From Ailanthus altissimus (Eukaryota; Streptophyta; Magnoliopsida; Sapindales; Simaroubaceae): DNA of 64,000 bases. The notes beneath the pieces were generated by a model. That model did no database searches, was not told the DNA's origin, and saw only the letters and a program-made list of their open reading frames with translations. Location: NCBI GenBank assembly GCA_946807835.1, contig OX327691.1, positions 2,244,188 to 2,308,187 of the forward strand, in the 5' to 3' direction. The position numbers and the translations under genes are program-made. This document shows positions 60,495-64,000 of this stretch, in pieces (position 1 is the stretch's first letter; each line of letters begins with the position of its first letter).

Positions 60495-60843
60495 AATAAA
60501 ATGGTGATCGTTTGTACTAGGGTTACACTTAAACCAAAATAACTCCTATGCCCATTATACTAAATTGTATTTACTTTAAAACCAACACCTCATAAATTTC
60601 ATCTTAGTTTCCATAATAAATACTTGTAACTAGTGTAAAATCTCACTTCTATGTGTCATAACTCCAACTTGTGCAATCTTCATCATTTGTCTATGTTCAA
60701 TAAGTTTAAGCACAATTTAAACTTGCTTTGAGGCAATACCTTTATATCCATGTCAACTGAATTCTTTTCTATGGAAATATTCTTAATGATCACTTGACCT
60801 TTAGAGATAACATCTCTAATAAAATAAAATTTTACATCAACAT
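60220..60843 (-). mobile_element. 3' end of a copia element (LTR plus RNase H tail)
   Basis: 60220-60587 looks like a ~368-bp LTR (TGTTGGTTTTAAAG on - at its start; TA microsatellite at 60462-60492). Next to it 60683-60843 encodes on - FYFIRDVISKGQVIIKNI and DMDIKVLPQSKFKLCLNLL, the C-terminal tail of copia RNase H. The rest of the element is missing; the coding region is cut at 60844 by an LTR of the TGTTAG family. Confidence 0.7.
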
Positions 60844-61557
60844 TGTTGGAATTGGTGCTTACATGCCATTGCAATATTGTATGAATATTAATTATTTAAT
60901 AGTTATACAATAAGCATTTCAAATAAAATTGTTAATATTAAATACATATGATAAGATGCTTGTAACACTTCAGACATTGTATGATCTAAAAGAGTTTATA
61001 TCTGATTCAAAGGAGTTTGGACCAGTGTAAAAATTTAGTTATGCTGAGAGTTATAATTGTTAAAAGTTATTAACACTACTAAGAGTTTATAGGTTATAAG
61101 AGTCAGTGAGATCTAAAGAGTTAGATCCTTGTCTGAAATGGAATAAAGACTTGAGGGTATGCTAGTAATGACATAGTTACAAAGGGTTACAATAGGTGTT
61201 AGAAAATGTCATTATGCAAGTATGTTCTCAAACTCCATGTTTTTAATCTATTTTCGTCGATGTGGGTCTGTCAATGAATTTCTTTTATATAGATCAATGC
61301 ATGTATATATATATATATATATAGTACAGATGATTGTTTTTAGCTAACCATGAGTTTAGTGGAAACTCGTATAGGCACGTAGATATTCAGTGAGGACTGA
61401 ATACTGAACAGGTTCAATTAGAATCTCTAATAGACATCCCATAAATTCGTTAATGGAGGTTCCTTTCGAGTTGAGTAGTATTCGTGGTCCTTTGACCTGA
61501 GCACTATGGTGGACTTGTAAGTAATCCACCATACTTAGGTTTTACATGACAAGACCT
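60844..61557 (+). repeat. LTR g of the TGTTAG family, truncated
   Basis: Starts TGTTGGAATTGGTGCTTAC and follows the family order (GTGGGTCTGTC near 61261, GAGTTGAGTAGTATTCGTGG near 61468, CCACCATACTTAGG). It stops at about 61557, roughly a third of the way in. A TA run lies at 61304-61323. No right end or target duplication. Confidence 0.8.
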
Positions 61558-63378
61558 GCCTGAGACCCTCTATTGTAGATCCCAGCAGCCCTACCAAGCA
61601 CCCCGATGGAAGTTCCTCAGAATTTAACTGGGTAAGTTAAGAAATTTTGCAATGCGAACCCCTTTTTAGTTATTACTATTACTGAGAAAACCTTGGAATA
61701 TACACGGAAATGACTTCTTAAATATTTTTTAAAAAAGAGCCAGAGTTTCCCCTATTTTTCTTTAAAAATATAATATAAAACCTGTAAAGAAATTTCACTT
61801 CTATTCAGACACTTCTTAATACTACCAAATAGGACCTTCGGTTATTTTTAGAATTAATCAATCTCAACTTAATAATTTCATTTAAATCACAAAACGAGCA
61901 CACTCATAAAAAGTAAAAACGATCATCATAATATCGAAATCTCTTCTTGTTGATTAAAAATGTACATGCAAATACACATGCCTATAACTATTATGTAGAA
62001 AGTAAAAAGGGTACTATTTAGCACATTTACATTTACAAAAATGATCTTCAGATTTAGCCCATTAATCAGCTATAGGAGAATCAACAGTACCGAGACCTGC
62101 ACCTGGAAAGGGGGTTTAGAAAACATAAAACATAAAACGAGTAAGCTAAATGAGTTTAGTGAGTGCATTTAAAATTTCAAATAAAATAAAATTCTCCATA
62201 GATAATAATTCTAAAAGACATGCATAAATCATGCTTCTAAAACTTGTATAAAGTTGTAAAATGGTTTCTAACATCATATGTCGATGAAATCTTGCCGAGC
62301 GGGTTTTATTTTCATCTTCAAAAAATAATATCCAAAATATGTAAAACATAATAATTAGCATGTGCATATAATTGCATAATATACAATCGGTAGATCGAAA
62401 ACTATTAAAGCCCTCGCTCGGTCATTTTCTTTCTAAACTGTACCGATGGTAACCCTAAAGCTCTATGCTCACACAGCGACTCAATTAGCGCCGCTCACAT
62501 GAGTAGGTCACTAGGCGCCTCAACTAGCAGCACCCACATTAACATCTCAAGACATCTCACTGGCTATGCAGTGGAATCTTACATCGCCTACATATAGCGA
62601 GACAATACCCCGTACATATAGAGCGACTCATATGACTCGATAACTCGACTTCCCAGAGTTAGTGACACACCCCCCAAAACATGTCCATATGTATGGGATA
62701 TACCGGCCGGGTCATAAACCATCACAACCACTGTAATCTGAGTGTACCGATGGCCTTTTAAAATTAATGTAGTAATTTTAAAGCTATTTCTTAAACCGAA
62801 CATGTAAAAGTATATCTATGGATATATATCAAAATTATAAATCATGTTTATGCTTTAAAAGCACATAAATCATGCAATTTCATTATGCGAAAATATAATA
62901 AACGAAAGATAAATAAAATGACAGGTTTTCACTCACAACCGCTCCGAGCTCAATTTTGCTCCGGATTTCTGCTCATAAATCATGCAATAGTATGTCAACA
63001 AAATGACATACTATTGACTTAAGTATTTATTGTTCATTGCCTTATTATAAGAAACAGGTTCAGTTTTATGCAAATTTTGAGCAAATATTAGGGAAAAAGA
63101 AATTAAATTATAGAAATCAAATTTAAAAGAGAATCTTATCTGTCTCATTTCTCTATCTCTTACAAGTTTATAATCTTGCAAAGCTGGATCAGAATCTGTT
63201 TTAAGATGTTGTTCAGGTTGTCCTTGTTTTTTAGCATTATTAGAATATCTTGATCAATAACAGATTAATTTTCAGTACTAATCAATTATTTATTTAAATG
63301 TTCCACCTCAAAGTGTTTGGTATCATCACTTGGGGATATTAATATTTGTTGATTTGTATTGTTTTTATATGTACTTTC
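61558..63378. other. Unassigned, repeat-like region
   Basis: 1.8 kb with no convincing gene. 62400-62760 is GC-richer, with recurring GCGACTC/GGCGCC/TCACTAG words. A perfect 12-bp hairpin (arms AATAGTATGTCA, 6-base loop) is at 62986-63015. The pattern resembles gypsy LTR sequence, but there is no partner copy here to prove it. Short frames on - at 62146-62367 and 62588-62803 show no known motif. Confidence 0.4.
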
Positions 63379-64000
63379 TGTTGTGTGATATGGTGTGTGA
63401 TGTGTATAGATGTGTATAATTTCAAAAATTAAATACGCAACGGAAGTATTCATACATATTAAATAATATGTAACATATTCAATCATGTATGATCATTCAA
63501 GTACATATATATATCTCATATATATATTTCATGCATGATATAAAATGAATAACAAATAAATAACCTACCCGGATATGAAGGTAGCTTTACAAATCTTCAA
63601 GAACTCCAAGCTTCAATTTGTTGAGCTCACCTAGAAGTGTTCCCTTGCACAATTCTAGTTCACAACTAAATCCGGTGGGATTGTGAAGCTAGAATGGCAG
63701 CCTTGAATTTCCAGCAAATGATTGTTTTAACACTTAAAACAATTTGTCCTTATGATTACTACCAAGAGATGAGAAGAATTGGATGTTTTCTATAGTTCTT
63801 TATAACTCTATATGTTGTAGCTTGGTAAGCCTTTGCATTTTCTCTCAACACTTTAAGAAAAACACTTAGGAAAAGCTCTCAATTCTCTCTCTTTTCTCCT
63901 AGAACGAATTTCACTCTATCTTGCACACATTGAACTCTTTCAATTCTTTCTTAAGTGCAAAGAATGATTTCTCTTAGTGCTCCACCACCACTTAACCATG
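63379..64000 (-). repeat. LTR h of the TGTTAG family, cut by the window end
   Basis: Begins TGTTGTGTGATATGG and contains the family landmark ACGCAACGGAAGTATTC (about 63437), the 'TCACCTAGAAGTG' block and the AACAATTCTAGTTCACAAC block near 63650. It is closest to copies a and b. It continues beyond base 64000. Confidence 0.75.

Noticed and set aside
62588..62803. 71-codon frame on - in the GC-rich block
   Set aside because: No recognisable domain, and the surrounding sequence looks like non-coding repeat.

Overview
This window is nuclear DNA of a flowering plant, most likely a eudicot. It carries a complete nuclear gene for a chloroplast protein (ATPD, the delta subunit of chloroplast ATP synthase). 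Almost everything else is plant-type LTR retrotransposons of the Ty3/gypsy, Athila-like, Ty1/copia and TRIM kinds, a Mutator-like (MULE) transposase relic, and AT-rich spacer. No tRNA, rRNA, CRISPR array or prokaryote-like operon was seen. All comparisons were made by eye.

Layout. (1) 1-357 is a fold-back element with 45-bp perfectly inverted ends and a core built from a GAGATG/CATCTC word. (2) About 1.5-16.1 kb is a decayed MULE: a DUF1985-like fragment on + and a MULE transposase relic on - converge. The DUF1985-like part was split by a 10.4-kb gypsy element on - (1690-12138, TSD gggtc). That gypsy was itself hit in its integrase by a very young 3.6-kb non-autonomous gypsy element (3531-7108). 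The young element has identical-looking LTRs and one intact 872-codon Gag-protease-chromodomain frame. A solo Athila-like LTR (14380-15660, TSD cttgt) sits in the transposase relic. (3) 16656-38062 (TSD atagg) is an Athila-like element on + with gag and protease but no reverse transcriptase or integrase. It is inflated by two solo LTRs, a 610-bp tandem duplication and a copia element (27320-36549, TSD gttta), which carries a solo LTR of its own family. (4) 38918-57738 is a Russian doll: a mini-TRIM, then a second TRIM (39348-57738), inside it a second pol-less Athila-like element on - (39701-57430), inside its 5' LTR a copia element on - (45237-56750), and inside that three solo LTRs. (5) 57.7-60.2 kb is the only gene island: a MITE-like hairpin, ATPD on -, and its upstream region with a G-box. 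(6) 60.2-64 kb returns to repeats: the 3' end of another copia, two more LTRs of the ~2.1-kb family, and 1.8 kb I cannot assign.

One LTR family of about 2.0-2.2 kb, beginning TGTTAG/TGTTGG on its own strand, occurs about ten times and accounts for nearly a third of the window. Most copies are solo LTRs with recognisable 5-bp target duplications, so insertion followed by LTR-LTR recombination has shaped the locus. The most unusual items are the young Gag-PR-chromodomain element, two Athila-like copies that lack pol at the same junction, and two ~2-kb LTRs in inverted orientation only 60 bp apart.
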